Origin: Apostichopus californicus
Lineage: Eukaryota > Echinodermata > Holothuroidea > Aspidochirotida > Stichopodidae
Assembly (NCBI GenBank): GCA_020650975.1
Contig: JAIPMN010001294.1
Coordinates: forward strand, 2,339-47,946
Reading direction: 5' to 3'
DNA: 45,608 nt
The notes beneath the pieces are model-generated. The model was not told the DNA's origin, did no database searches, and saw only the letters and a program-made list of their open reading frames with translations. Shown here piece after piece: positions 25,541-38,611 of this stretch (the stretch's first letter is position 1; every line of letters starts with the position of its first letter). Both the position numbers and the translations under genes were made by a program.

Positions 25541-25680
25541 GGGATGACGTCAAACGTCAGCCTCGAGAGGAGCGGAAGTAGGAGGCCTCTGCAGGGTTAT
25601 TTGCATTTCATGAGGAGGATGGATAACAAGTGAACAGAGAGGGTTGTAATGCGTCGTAGCATTTATTACGTCACGTTATA
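25541..25680. promoter_or_regulatory. CRE / ETS / octamer cluster, candidate enhancer or internal promoter
   Basis: Within 140 bp there is a full CRE TGACGTCA (25545-25552) followed by a CRE half-site ACGTCA, an ETS-type GCGGAAGT (25572-25579), a palindrome AGGCCT, an exact octamer ATTTGCAT (25599-25606), and a variant CRE TTACGTCA (25666-25673) followed by TTATATAA. The patch is richer in CpG than the intron around it. Families expected to bind these words are CREB/ATF, ETS and POU. Activity and direction cannot be read from sequence. Confidence 0.4.
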
Positions 25681-28600
25681 TAACTGCTCAAAAAATTTCT
25701 GAGCAGTACTACAGAAATATCATTAAAGAGTACATTATTTTCTTTAGTGCTCATTTCTTGAATTTCTTGATATTTTATTAAAAGATGATACTGTATTAGT
25801 GCTGCATTTATGCTACATGTTGCATTGAAAATCTGTTTATTTAGCAATACTTACCGGCTTTTCACTTCAAAATTTAACCCTTTAAAATGTAAAATGAAAC
25901 TTAACTGTACAAAATTTTACAATATAAACAAAGAAATCATGACTAAATCCATCATTAGTTTATGGAAAAACAAACTCATTAACATGTTTTCAATCATGAA
26001 TCATGTTTTTAAAAAAAATATCCAGAGTCCTGGATACTGATTGGTCAAATTGTACAACATTACTGTAACCGTGGATAACATCAACGGCCTAATGCAAGAT
26101 TATTCTGCCTAATGACTACAGTGTAGGTCTAGTCTATCATTGCACAAATGTAACACTCTCTACTCTATTAATACTTTTGGGTGGATTTCCTGGCCCTGAT
26201 TTCTCCTCCACAGCACATAAAATACGCCTCGTATAGGTTGTATGCATGATTCAGTTACATCTTGTAGTATAGTACATCAATGTACGTTATAATATGAGTG
26301 AAACAGGAGCTTTTGTCATTGTCATGTGATACAGATGTGATACAAATGATTGATTGGTTTTAGTTAAAAATATTAATGAGAAAGGTGTGGTTTGCATGCA
26401 TAATTGTTTGTGTGCACAAAGTTTTCAAACTTTAAGAAAAGGTTAATTACTTGTTAATTAGGGTTCGCCGAGTAAACATTCTATCACGGTAATCTTTCTT
26501 TTGTCAATCGCAAGTTGCTGATATGTAAGGTGACAATGGAATGCTAAAAATTCCAGATAAATGCAATATTAACCTTTAATATCATCGTTTATGAATGACA
26601 TAGTCATTCAGACTACATGTCGCCTGTTTTTGAATGCTTAGTGCACTGTACGTATATGAGATGGTCAGTAAGATGTATAATTTATGCCTCTCCTCTTGTA
26701 CGAAGGTTAAAGGAGATGATACAATAAGGTTAACATTTGGTATGACGTACAGCCCCTGTGTTATTGTTGATCTAGCAACGTACAAACAAGGTTGTTGTGA
26801 CAGACCTTTTTCTGAATACGAATAACTATTCTCGGAACTCTCTTCAAGAGCTGAGACAGAGATATGCTATATTTTTGGGTGCAGTTATCATAATTCCGAT
26901 CAGCATTTGTCAGAACGAGGTATATCAGTGAAAATCATCATCTAGGAAGAAGCCACAGTTTCCTACCGTGGGGGAAATGTATCGCATCTGTACAACCAAA
27001 ATAAGCATCAAAATCATATATAACTTCCAGGTGAGAGACTGAACTGTCAGGTTTAATCTGTCAACAGTTGACAGCACATTGTCCCTGAGTGTACAGGGAT
27101 TAATGGTATGGGATTCGTGGCATTCCGGGGGTCTGCCCTTTGGGCTACTTTATAATGACGTGGTGACACAGCACACTTGAAAACAAAACTTTGAATATTA
27201 AAACTTGTGAGACATGTTTATATATTGGAGATGGGGGGAATTACTGAGTGGTGAGGTTCTGTGGTAGGGGGAGATTACAATATGCAGTGTACTGATTTAC
27301 ATATGAAAATAACAGAAAAGTTGTCAGTCGGTGTTCTGATGAGTTTTCAAGGATATGTTTAAAATAATTGTTTTTTCTACAACAAGTTTACACATAAGGA
27401 AAATACAATATTGTTGGTTAAAGACTTTGGCTTAACAAAGTAGAATACTTCCATTAAGGAAAGGAAGAAATAAAGTAAAGTGCAAGTTGAAGAAATTGTA
27501 TCTCCTTTCATTTGATATTCAAAAATCTTTGTTTTTTTCTTTAATGAGCTTCACTGTCATATTTTACAATAATACTTCTGCATTGTGTTGTTTTGTGCAT
27601 AAAGCTTGGTAAATCTTGATAAATGTTAAGTAATTATCTCTGACTTATGTGTCATACCAAATTGTGCTGTCTGTGTCATATACCAAAGTCACTTTTTGTC
27701 TTACAGATCAAATGTATTACTCTGAAGTGTAAATGTAACAGATAATTTTATTACTTCAGAAAAAATAAAGAAACAAATACCAGTGAAAGCTTCAGTGAAA
27801 AAGAATGCATGTCACAGAAATACTTTGACTGAGAAGTTTATGTTATTGAATTTTTCCCAAAAATTTAGTTTACTGCTTGCTTCAAATGGTAGAATGTTGA
27901 AGTTTGTTTTCTATTAACCACCTCTGTATATATGTATTGATCTTTACACTCAACTGTGTAGACTGTGGGAAGCGCTCTTCAATTCAGCTTTGCAACACGT
28001 TTAACGGCTGTGACAAATGAATTGCCAATGGAAACAGAAACTTAATGATGACGACGACAATGATAACTTTGCTCATCTCATCTGGGTTTTTTCTTGAACA
28101 TTATTGTTCCTTGACTATAAGCCTGAGGGTCTGTGTTGGTATTGTAGATTGATTTCATGATAACTCATGCAAAGAGAATTAAATCCAGTATATATAAGGT
28201 AGTGTTCAAATCCACATACATTAGCATATTCTTAATGTTCAACTTGAAGTCCATAAATTTAGATTTGTATTGAAATGTCTTCAAGCAAGTTCTATAGTTT
28301 CTCTTTTCGTTTTGAAAAGCACTCAACGAGTGAAGCAGGTGATTCTCTATCAAGATATTTGAAGTATTTTGTGTACAGTAGTTGTTTAATTCAGTATACT
28401 GTGCAATGATTCTGGTCTTGCACAATGATGGAGGGCATGCTCTTAAGCTTGGTGAACACAAGGTATTCCAGGAGACCATTTATTGTTTGTATATCATCTT
28501 TATTATGGAATAGCAATGCAATTTAAACAATTGTATTTTAGAAGAAAACAATTAGGCCTAACTATACCTGGTCATAATCCTTTATGGTAATTAAACTGTT

Positions 28601-29930
28601 AAATTTATAAAATGATGTAACAGCTAGTATGTGTAACAATTACACCAAGATTGGCATTGCTCATTTCTTGGATAACTCATGTGTGTGATTGTGTTACAAA
28701 GTATAGATACATAGCATGCAGTCCTATACTCTTCCGAGTGCAAGGCACTCTGTATTAGACTGTAAATCATTTTGTATGTATGACCACCATCCTATCGAAA
28801 ATAAACATGGACATTAAATAAAACAATAGGGAAATAGAAGAACCAAATAAAGTACTCTCAATATGATTATTTATGGAATCATATATTTACTCTATAGATA
28901 ATGAGTATTCAAATATACTATAAAATGACTATATAGTATGGTATAACAAAGTGTGTATCCATGCAGTACACAGCTCAACACTACCACTCATACCACTCTT
29001 CAGTATATATAGCATATCTCAACCAAACATGCAGCAATTCTGTAGAACACCTGCTTATTATTTATTATAATTCTTTTCCGTTCTGAAGCATCATCTCTCC
29101 TTTAGTGACTCGCAAAGTGTGAATTACACAAGAGCTAAGATCAAAACCAATGTAAGGAAATGCATACACTCTGTAATGGAAATTGTTTACAACATTGTGG
29201 TGGTATTAATGAACCATCCTGAATTCTGCATTATGTTTTATGATGACTAAAATTTGTTCTGAGTGCTGGGACTTGAAGCTTTCATGTTCTCATGTTACCC
29301 GCAGTATCTAGATCATGAGACTTGATATCTGAACTAGGAACTGCTGGCAATCTATTACAGATATAAATCTCTGATCTGCATAAATTATTATCATTTTCAC
29401 CTCCAGGTGTGGAGATTAATTCTTGCTTGCTCAAAACATGTACAGTAGCATGGGAAGCAATTTTTTTGTGTTAACATGACATACTGAAAACCCTTGTATT
29501 AGAAAGTAGGAACAAAATAAATGTTAAGAAAAAGAAGAAAACTGAAGGGAAAAGAAGCCGTAGGTTAAGAATTTAAAGAAGTGCTGGATTTGGCATAAAA
29601 AAAATATAAAAAATATGTGCAATATATACTTGTTGAATACTTGTTGCTTTTCCACTAAGTACTGTAATTGATTGAGCTATGTTGCCTTTTATAAAAGTTT
29701 GACGCAAACTGCATGTCGTTGAGGAGTAACTTTCAAAAGGTGTCCTCATTAATTGAAAAGGTGTTTGAAACTATGAAGGGGGCTTCAACTTGCCATATAT
29801 AGAAAAAGGAATCAATATTTATGCGTGGTGGATTTTGATGTAAATTTACCATCAAGAAACCTTCTTACTGCTAGGCATGAATAGTGTTGCTTTAATTTTC
29901 TTGGCATATTTGTTCTCTCATGATGAAAAT
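25681..29930. other. Intronic sequence, no gene seen
   Basis: AT-rich, with a TAGGCCTA palindrome at 28553-28560. A CpG-containing patch at about 27970-28060 could be regulatory. The frame at 28165-28479 on the minus strand has no domain. Confidence 0.4.
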
Positions 29931-29932
29931 TT

Positions 29933-30049
29933 GGTGGTTAATGCCGGTGCCTTTCAGTCATAAGGTACAGAGTTTGAGTCACTCCAAGATTAATGTATAT
30001 ATCGTCCAGTTACAGAGTTGTTGACAATTGACAATTCATAATCATGGAC
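29933..30049 (+). mobile_element. tRNA-derived SINE, copy 2
   Basis: Same element as the one at 17219-17342 but in + orientation. It has A-box-like GTGGTTAATGCC (29934-29945), B-box-like AGTTTGAGTCACTCC (29971-29985), the body CAAGATTAATG...CGTCCAGTTACAG, and the tail TTGACAATTGACAATTC. Both promoter boxes have drifted more than in copy 1, for example TTTGAGTC against TTCGAATC. Similarity ends near 30049, where the two copies' flanks become unrelated, which marks the 3' boundary. Confidence 0.7.
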
Positions 30050-32440
30050 TTTAAAATATAAATTTAAGAGACTGACTTCGGTCAGCTTGCGGCTTTGATA
30101 AGGCAATGATGGCTGCTTCGCGAGTTCTTGCTTGCAGGAGGATCTAAAATACAATACATACATGATTAAAATTTTGTCCACATTGCTATACACCATAGTT
30201 TCTCGTCTTCATGCCTGCTAGTCAGAAACCAATTCTTTCTTTGGTGTAGATGATTATATTGATTAGGTGGTGCCTTGAAGCACAGCTTCTTGTGGGTCAT
30301 TGATGAATTAAAATTAAGTAACATAATCAAATTTGCTCTCCAACCGATGATTTTACTTGGTTTCCAAAGGTATCAGTAACTAGTGCAGTGCTCTGCATGA
30401 ATTATTGCTATGAAGTATTTCTTCTCTTTTGTTCTATAAAAAGGTGCAAATATTTAGGATAAACTGATATTTATATCCTTAATTCCAGTTAATGACAACA
30501 TCTTCACAGTTAAATTTTCCAAATTTGGTACAGCCCTGGTACATCTGCTATGGAAGTGCAGTGGGCTTATATGGGAGGATTTGTATTGGACTTTTAAAGG
30601 GAAATATTAAGTCATGAAAAATATATGTTGTGACAATGCAGTACACTGACTGTTTCTGTCCAGTTTCTACCAGGGATGTTTCAATAGATGTGATGGGTGC
30701 ATGTATGTTATATAATCCCTTTTTCTTTATGAAATTGATAAAGACTATGGAACTAAATTAACAAATTATAAATACAATGTTTTAACCTCAGATATATTAA
30801 TATGGCATAATTGCAATTTTTAAACCTTTGTATATAGGTAAACATATGTATAGTCCAGATGTAGAAGTACAGACTTATGCATACACATATGTACAGCAGC
30901 CTGTAGATTTTCTCTAAAGCAATAACGCCATAGCCAACTTCTCCAGGGCTGTAAATTATCAACATTGTTAATTCCTATCAATTGGCAGATTCCAGAAACT
31001 ATAAAATCTATCTTATTTAAATGATCATGAGCCTACCTCTTGTTTCTATAATTTACATTTAAAACCGATTTGTGAGCCCCACTGGAACTGAATTAAACCA
31101 TCTGTATATAGGTCGCTGCAGATAGCAAGCTTGATAATGCATTGAGATCTACACTGACGGACTCCCTACAGCTCTCAAAACTGATAGTGTTTTCGTATCA
31201 TCATATCATTTTGATACATGCGGGTAATTTTGCCACCGAAGACTTAAAACCAAGACCGCTGTTATCTTCCTTAAAGAATCGCTATCGTGTAAACACTTGA
31301 CTCCATCTTAACCTGACCTCCATCTCTGTCAAAGTGTTTGCATAAAAAATTCCCCTCGTAGATGCCCTCCTAAGATGTAAAGACATGGTAATTTTTTTCC
31401 AGCTAGGGGTTAATATCGTTTTACGATGTCTGATGATTTCTTTTATTGCAGCAGCTGTTCAGAGGGCCTTACCACTTGCATTCTTGTATATGAGTACATC
31501 ACTAAATTGCTGAGATATTCGCATACTTATACATGCAAACAGGTCCTGTAGTGTGTGGATGATGCTAGATTTTAAAGTATATATATTAAGTATATGCTGT
31601 CACATTTCACAAGAGAATAAATATGGACTTGCCCTGTAAGCATTGTGTTCCTCGGATGAGAAAAATTGGTTTTAACCACACAATAGTGCTTCAAAACGTT
31701 TCAAAATTGGTGCCTTATTTGTGTTTTAAATGTTTGCCCAAACATGTCCTGTAAGTGTGCAGCCCCTGACAAGAATTTCAATGAAAGTGAGCGTGTATAC
31801 AATTTTCTACATTCTCCTCCGTCCATCGTGTGAACATTGTCTACATCATCACTTTTTGTACCGCCTCTCAGAAGACTGTATCGCATTCTCATCTTTCAAG
31901 CTGAGTGATGAAGATGATGATGATGATGATTATCATTTCCAAAGTTACAATCGATTTCTTCTGGCACATTTTTGCTCTCTCTTTTGAAAATCTTAAAAAA
32001 GAGAGAGATGGGGGTTGGGTGGAAATGGCAAGAATTATCACCTGAAAGAAACTACCTTTGATAGGATCGAAATATATGGCTTCAATCTAATTCATTTTCA
32101 GAAATGTAAAAGCATAAAAAAAAAAAAATGATTGCTTTTCATGGCCATTGAATTTGTCTGGCATGGAAGACATTGCACAGGTTTTTTATCGTATAATATA
32201 TAATGCAGGTTGTTGCAACCAAGCACATGTAGCTAAAAAGTCTACAGTCACAATAAAATTAACTGTACATACAAAAACGTACAACGAGGAAGCGGACAAA
32301 ACACATGGATTGAGAGAAACATGCAATCATAAATTGTACGTAAATATAAGGACAGTGACAAAGAAAGTCTCAGCAACTGAATTATCCAAGGATAATTCCA
32401 AAATCGCGAAAAATGGTCTTAAAATCACAGACTAAGTTTC
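30050..32440. other. Intronic sequence, no gene seen
   Basis: AT-rich. The patch at 31100-31330 is more balanced in composition and has several CpGs, so it is a candidate conserved noncoding element. A GAT microsatellite lies at 31907-31930. Confidence 0.4.
31907..31930 (+). repeat. GAT trinucleotide repeat
   Basis: Eight GAT-type triplets, the second being GAA. In one frame it would read as an Asp run. A nearby AG/GT pair gives no convincing exon, so it is treated as a microsatellite. Confidence 0.8.
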
Positions 32441-32441
32441 G

Positions 32442-32596
32442 CAAAAAATTACGTGTAGTCTACTTCCGGGTGGTAGATCCGGAAGGAGGAATTAGTGGGT
32501 GTGGCCCAGGGAGCGAGGGAGCAGTGCTAAAACGTTTCCAAATGTGTAGTTAGGTAGATAGGACAGTGCAATTGTGGAGTGGGAGACAGGTAAGTT
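32442..32596 (+). repeat. Unclassified ~155-bp dispersed repeat, copy A
   Basis: This segment matches the reverse complement of 45289-45444 with about 7 substitutions in about 148 aligned bases, so the copies are young. Landmarks are ATTACGTGTAGTCTACTTCC, GTGGGTGTGGCCCAGG and GTGGAGTGGGAGACAGG. There is no obvious A/B box and no clear terminal inverted repeat, so it may be a MITE, a satellite monomer or part of a larger transposon. On the right the similarity continues weakly into GTAAATCC. Confidence 0.85.
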
Positions 32597-35562
32597 CGCT
32601 CGTAAATCCCCAAACCAGTAAGTTTTGGGGGATATATTTTGCAATGTGCAAGACCATGACTTGTCGTAGCTAAGTAATTTCTTACCCCTAAAGGAAAAAA
32701 CCAATTTAGCATGCTTTAGCCATTGCTGCCAGATAATTCCTAAACACACAGCAAAGTATTATTTTGACAATCTGGTAGGAATAATGCGCTAGTCTATTGA
32801 AAACAGTGAGAAACTGTCTGACCATCTGTTTGACATGTTTTTTTCTCTCTCTAATATATTTTTTACAAGAACCCTCTACAAAGAATTATTGGAAAGACAA
32901 TTAAAATTCATTATTGCTCCTGTTATGTTTTATGTAATTACTGCAGTGCCTCTACCAGATGTGTAAACTTAATCCAATTTTACGAAAATCGGTCATATGA
33001 TCTACTTGGAAGCAATTAGCTATATATGGATGTGTGTACATTAGGAAAATTACTTCATCACAAGAACATAAAATCTCTGAAACTCATATTTTCATTGACA
33101 TACATGTAATTTATCAAACATACTGATATTGATTCACAAATTAGCTAAGAACTGATTGAATAATTAAGATATGAACGATTAAACTAAGTGTTATCTAATG
33201 GAAGAAAAGAGAAAAACTGTATGTTCCATAACAAACTTTTTGTTATCACTATTGCTTTTGTGCTTATTTAAATTACACAACAGCTGTGCATCTCCTATAA
33301 GCTTGCAGTTCAAGGAAATCATCCCTCCAAGAAATTGTTTTCATTGGTGTTAAATGCTATTTTCATCCAAGGGGGCATACCTTATAGACGCCTTTAAATG
33401 TTTATTTTAGGTTCTTGCTTTCCCTCCTTCTATCTAAAAGAGTCATTAGTGAGATTAATGTCTCTCCTTGTAAAACATTCTCCAGGACGGAAAGGTTCTG
33501 GAAGAAAATCACTATTTTGGCGCCAGTAATGTTAGGGGTTGTGTTTTATCTGTCCCTTCCAGTCTTATGTCAACAAGTGCATACATGGTTTCAATAAAAC
33601 CCTTTAAGTTTGTTATCGAGGTCTGTTTTCAAACAAAGACTCTGTTGCTAGGGTCGGAGAAAATCTATACTGAGAAACTTGAACATCTGCTGTATTACTA
33701 TTTGGATTTATTTTCTCTTTTTCTGTCTTTATTACTATTTTTTGTGTCTTTTGTGATGTGTTAGTTTAATTTATTAACCTTATTCCTTTCAGTTGTGCAG
33801 TGTGTAAAATCACCTTGAGTTTATATTTCATGGGGTTGCCTTTAGCAGCTGGTTTAAAGATTGATGTTAGTGTCCCTGAATGTATTATTTCTAAGATAGG
33901 AATCGGTGCTTTCCCTAATGAATAATTTTTCAACAGTCTTGGAACAGTACATACAGATGATACAAGCTAGGATACTAATTTATTATATGTCTCCATATTC
34001 AGCAAATGATATCTTGCTGCTGTTATGTGATTATGCACAGAGATCATTCAAAACACTTATCTTCATTGCCCATGGTCAAAGAGTGTGAGAATTTATTATA
34101 TAGTGGAATTAATATATAGTGGTATTGAAAGAACATCTTGTTAACATTGGCAAATGCCAACATCTAAATTGATATTAGTAGGCAGTAATTGTGTTAAAGA
34201 TTCAATTAGCATAGTTCTAGTTCATGAATTGAATGCTTAAATAGTGAAAGAACACTGCTCCTCACTTAGCCACCTACCTGACTATTAAATGAAACCCTTC
34301 TCAATGATAAGGGAGTCACTTTTAGAAATATGAGGAGTATCTAAAATGCTGGGAAGGGACGTACTCAACCCCCACTTAAGAGCACAACCTATCATACATA
34401 GAGAAGGACTATGATTCAAACACCCTCTCGGCAAGCATACTAAAAAATTAGATTTGCCCTCATCTCTGCCCCCCCCCCCCTCCATGCCATTGCTCTGGGT
34501 CCTCATCAGGCACTGCCTGATTGGCCGACCAGTCAGTCTGCCTCTGTTGGCATGACAAACTTTGGGAACAGTTAAGATACAGATGCCCCTGTAAAATGTA
34601 GTAGATTTCCTCTGTGCATGCTATATTTATGTATGGTGGTTTTAACATAACATATATAAAGGTTCAAGAGAACTAACAGCTCTGTAACTTGTTAATGAGA
34701 TTGGATGAGAATGACCCACATCCACACCTACTGCTTGCTTCAAGGTACGACTAATTAGTTTGTTGAATTGTTATGAACTACAAGGAGGACCAAACAGATA
34801 GGGCTACTGTACAATTAACTCATATCTAGGGTACCAGTTGGTACACTAACAGCACTAAATAATGGTTGTAGTAAATAATATCTGCATACATGCATCAATG
34901 AAGCCATTTCTTTAGTCTTATTATTATGATAAAGACACATGGGGAAAAATTGTACAATGTTTCTATTACATTTATATCTTACACTTCAACATCATCGCAC
35001 CCTACTTTCACTTAAGAAACCAGATTGAAAGAATATGAATTTTTTTTTCTTGATGAGATATCATCACCACTACACAGAACTATATGTCAGCTACAGATCC
35101 GAGTTCATTGTTTCTAGCCTGTAGGATCTACAGCTATTTTTAGATTATAATTGCTATCTTGTTAGCCGAAGCTGCACAGTCGTGTTTGGTAATAGCTCAT
35201 TAGTTATATATATTTATAATATCCTCTTTCCTACCTGGAGTGAAGTTTTTGAGTAATAGTGATACTACAGTAATGTTTAATTAAATGGTATATTTAAATG
35301 GGCTGGTGCTTCATTTTTGATGATATATAGTTTAATTGCTAGAGGTGAATGTGAAAGTTGCACAGAACTATTAACCGTCCAGATTAGTAAAATCAAATAT
35401 TAAAGATGACTGAAGTCAGGTTCATATTTGTGAGTTATAAGCAATAGGTTTTCCAGTTTGGTAACAGTTCATTAGATATTAATTTATTGTTCATCTTATC
35501 TTAACCTGGAGTGTAATTTTGCAGTGATGAAAATAAGTGATTGAAAAGGAATATAGTAGTAT
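32597..35562. other. Intronic sequence, no gene seen
   Basis: AT-rich. A GGCGCC-containing word TTTTGGCGCCA lies at 33515-33525 and a 12-C run at 34469-34480. No exon is recognisable. Confidence 0.4.
34469..34480. repeat. Poly-C run
   Basis: Twelve consecutive C, followed by TCC. Confidence 0.9.
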
Positions 35563-35942
35563 ATAAAGAGGACTCCTGATGGTCCAGGATAAAGAGGACT
35601 CTCGATGGTCCAGGATAAAGAGGACTCTCGATGGTCCAGGGTAAAGAGGACTCTTGATGGTCCAGGATAAAGAGGACTCTCAATGGTCCAGGATAAAGAG
35701 GACTCTCAATGGTCCAGGATAAAGAGGACTCTCAATGGTCCAGGATAAAGAGGACTCTCGATGGTCCAGGGTAAAGAGGACTCTTGATGGTCCAGGATAA
35801 AGAGGACTCTCGATGGTCCAGGGTAAAGAGGACTCCTGATGGTCCAGGATAAAGAGGACTCTCAGTGGTCCAAGGTAAAGATGACTCTCGATGGTCCAGG
35901 GTAAAGAGGTCTCAATGGTCCAGGATAAAGTGGACTCTTGAT
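35563..35942. repeat. 26-bp minisatellite, about 14.6 copies
   Basis: Units start at 35563 and every 26 bp after that up to 35901. The copy at 35901 is 24 bp long, and a degraded partial copy starts at 35925. Each unit reads ATAAAGAGGACT, then a variable four to five bases, then ATGGTCCAGG. Variation is confined to a few positions: first base A or G, and CTCCTG, CTCTCG, CTCTTG or CTCTCA in the middle. Because 26 is not a multiple of three and all three minus-strand frames lack stops, the array yields long apparent open frames (Ser/Leu/Pro/Trp-rich). These are artefacts. Confidence 0.95.
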
Positions 35943-38611
35943 TCAGGACTCCAGTCAGTCCAAGTCTGGGCTCAAATACTCCAGCTCTGCCAGTGACTGT
36001 CCATTCCAGAGCTTTAGATTGAAGCTTTGGACAAGTAGAATTACAAGTAAATTTACCCATCAGAGTTTTATGTTGGTGCTTAAATTAGAGCACAACACTG
36101 ATGAACTATAATTGTCTACATGAAGCATTCATAATGTCTAAGGTTAATGCAGAACATTACAAACATCGGATGAATGTATTTTTGGAAAACTAGTTTCAAC
36201 ATTAGATTTATTCAGCTCAAAGTAGGGGGTATAATTATTGCATGGCTTGGAAAGCAACACAATCTTGTTATAACTGTGAAGGGATTTTAAGGTTTCTTCA
36301 TGCGTTCTTATACCAAGGAATGACGTGACTCTAACTACACAATTTGCTCAGAGGTGCAAATACCAAAATTTACTGGAATGTCTCGTGCGTCATTTGTAAC
36401 AGCAATCAAAATACAGTCAAGAGAATTCCCTTACAAACTGTTTAATAAAGGCTAAGAAAAGGGATTAAATTCTGTTGCCCAATTTGTAAGGTGCTGATAC
36501 AATGATATTGACCTATATATATATTGTAGAATATCTATAGTTATAATTTTTTATGTTGCCAATTGGTAGTGTCTTTATTCACATATGTCCTCTGGTGTAT
36601 TTGCAGCTTGGCAGTAAATTGTATGCTGTAAACACATCCAGCTATTGAAAGACATTCCTTACACACTCCCCCCCCCCCCACCTCATGCACTCATCCCTTC
36701 CCACCTCCCTCCCGTTCCCTACATTTTCATTAAATAACAGTTTTTGTTTCTGTTTAATGTGAGAAAGCTACATGTTTCCTTAATAATGATTCATGAACTA
36801 TTTGCTTAACCAAATGAAAGTGCCTTGAATTGGCAATTAATGATATCAAAATATATTAATATAAATAATTAATATTAATTTACAAAAGAAATGAAATTAT
36901 CAGTAACCTTGCAGGCACAGTCCATGGGGATCCATAATTATTAGTCACGCTCCAAGAAATCAAGTCATTCGGCAGTCATTAGCTTTTGTGAACAGTGTTC
37001 AACACATACAAGCTGTTCCAAATTCATAATGTCTTAGTAACCTATTTAAGCACATTTTTTTGCTGAAGTTTTCCGTTTAACATTTCAGTGATTTTTTTCA
37101 GATTCAAAACTTGATTGAGTCAGCTTCTTAAAGCTTTGCAAAATAATAATACTTTGAAATTACTGTTTTAAAGTTGATTAGACACCCTTAATGGATGGAT
37201 TGAATGGAATGTTAGCAAAGAGTTTGAATGTGCGGTTGCTTGTTGTTACCCAGACAGTTGAATGTTAAATAGAGTTATATCATGTTAGCCTGCTGCATGA
37301 AACACACTTAATAGGTAACCGAGCAATGGCGGGACATATACTCTTCTACTTTCATACTCCCTGTTCCATTTTTTATTGAAGCATCTAGCAGCCTTTAAAA
37401 TATCTCTTGGTTTTTTAGACAGTGGAAGGGTTATTGAGTTTTTTCTGTAAATTTCATTAGAAAAGAATTCGTAGCTAAAAATATTTCCTTGCCAGAGGCG
37501 TCTCAGCTGAGAAAGCTATGGCGTCTGCTGATGGTGCAAGAGGATGACGTTGACAAGTCTGTAGGGAAACTGAAAATGTTGGGCAGAGCACTTTGTAAGG
37601 TTCAAAATTAATCCCTTCATGGACGGAAAAGAAAAAACAGGTAGAAAGAGATGGAGTAGAAGATAAATCAGCTGGCAAAGGAAATCATGAAATCCTTCTC
37701 TGAGATGACGAGGAATAAATCTATAGCCTACCCTTACTAAGAAGGCAAACGATGGATTTGTTTATAGACAGATCATTTTCATAGAGCATACTAGACTTTC
37801 TTGAAAACCCTTTATCTTAATAACCGACCAATTTTGAAATTCCATCGAAATTTTCTGCGTCAGTAATTTTTCTTTGTTTTTGCTGAATGTTAAAGTTAAA
37901 GGATACATCCAAGTTAAACCTATAACATTTGTCTCAACTAACCACAAAATGCTAAAATTTCTAAGAACAGTGACTTTTCTGGATTGACATATAAATTGTA
38001 CAAACTACTCCATAATTGTGAAGTCTGAATACTTATGTTTCTACAATGAGTATAGAAAGCACTATTAGTTTGTCTATAGATGACCATATTTTCTGGCCTA
38101 CTTTGCAGCAGTACACTGCTTAAAAATATAGTTTAAAAGGCAGTATGCTGATCAATTTACTTGGCTTGAGACAGATTGTTTATAAATATGTAATATTCCT
38201 TAAAAATAGTGTAGAGAGCATGCAGTGATATACTTAGTATATATACATGTACAACTGGTATGAATAATATATGTTACAAAATCACATTGATGCCTATCTG
38301 GTTGTTCTACAGTAATACCCACGCAATAATACAGTATTAACTTTAGGCTATGATAGTCAGCGAGTAACAGACAATCTTATTGCAAACTGTAGTGCAAAAG
38401 CATTCAAATTGCTGTACAAAGTGCAAAGACATGGCAATTATCATATACAGGAACAATGATAGACAAAACCTAGAGCCTCTGGAACTGCTACACAACATTT
38501 GAACACTCAAGTGTTTCCTGATAGTATACAATAATAAACAGGGAAGGAAGATGCAATTAATCGTCACACTTGAAATGACAATGCATTCACTTCCCATACT
38601 GTCCGTGCCTA
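35943..38611. other. Intronic sequence, no gene seen
   Basis: AT-rich apart from a C-rich tract at 36668-36718 and a balanced patch at about 37490-37660. The open frame across that patch on the minus strand has no domain or splice support. Confidence 0.4.
36668..36718. repeat. C-rich tract
   Basis: Twelve consecutive C (36668-36679) followed by repeated CCC-type words. Confidence 0.85.

Noticed and set aside
31730..31987. Possible exon with an acidic Asp run
   Set aside because: The Asp run comes from a GAT microsatellite. Flanking AG and GT are not convincing splice sites.
33515..33525. E2F-like TTTTGGCGCCA
   Set aside because: A single word with no promoter context. Not enough to call a site.
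35501..36060. Long minus-strand open frames with Ser/Leu/Pro/Trp repeats
   Set aside because: They are translations of the 26-bp minisatellite, whose unit has no stop in the frames used. No start, splice or domain evidence.
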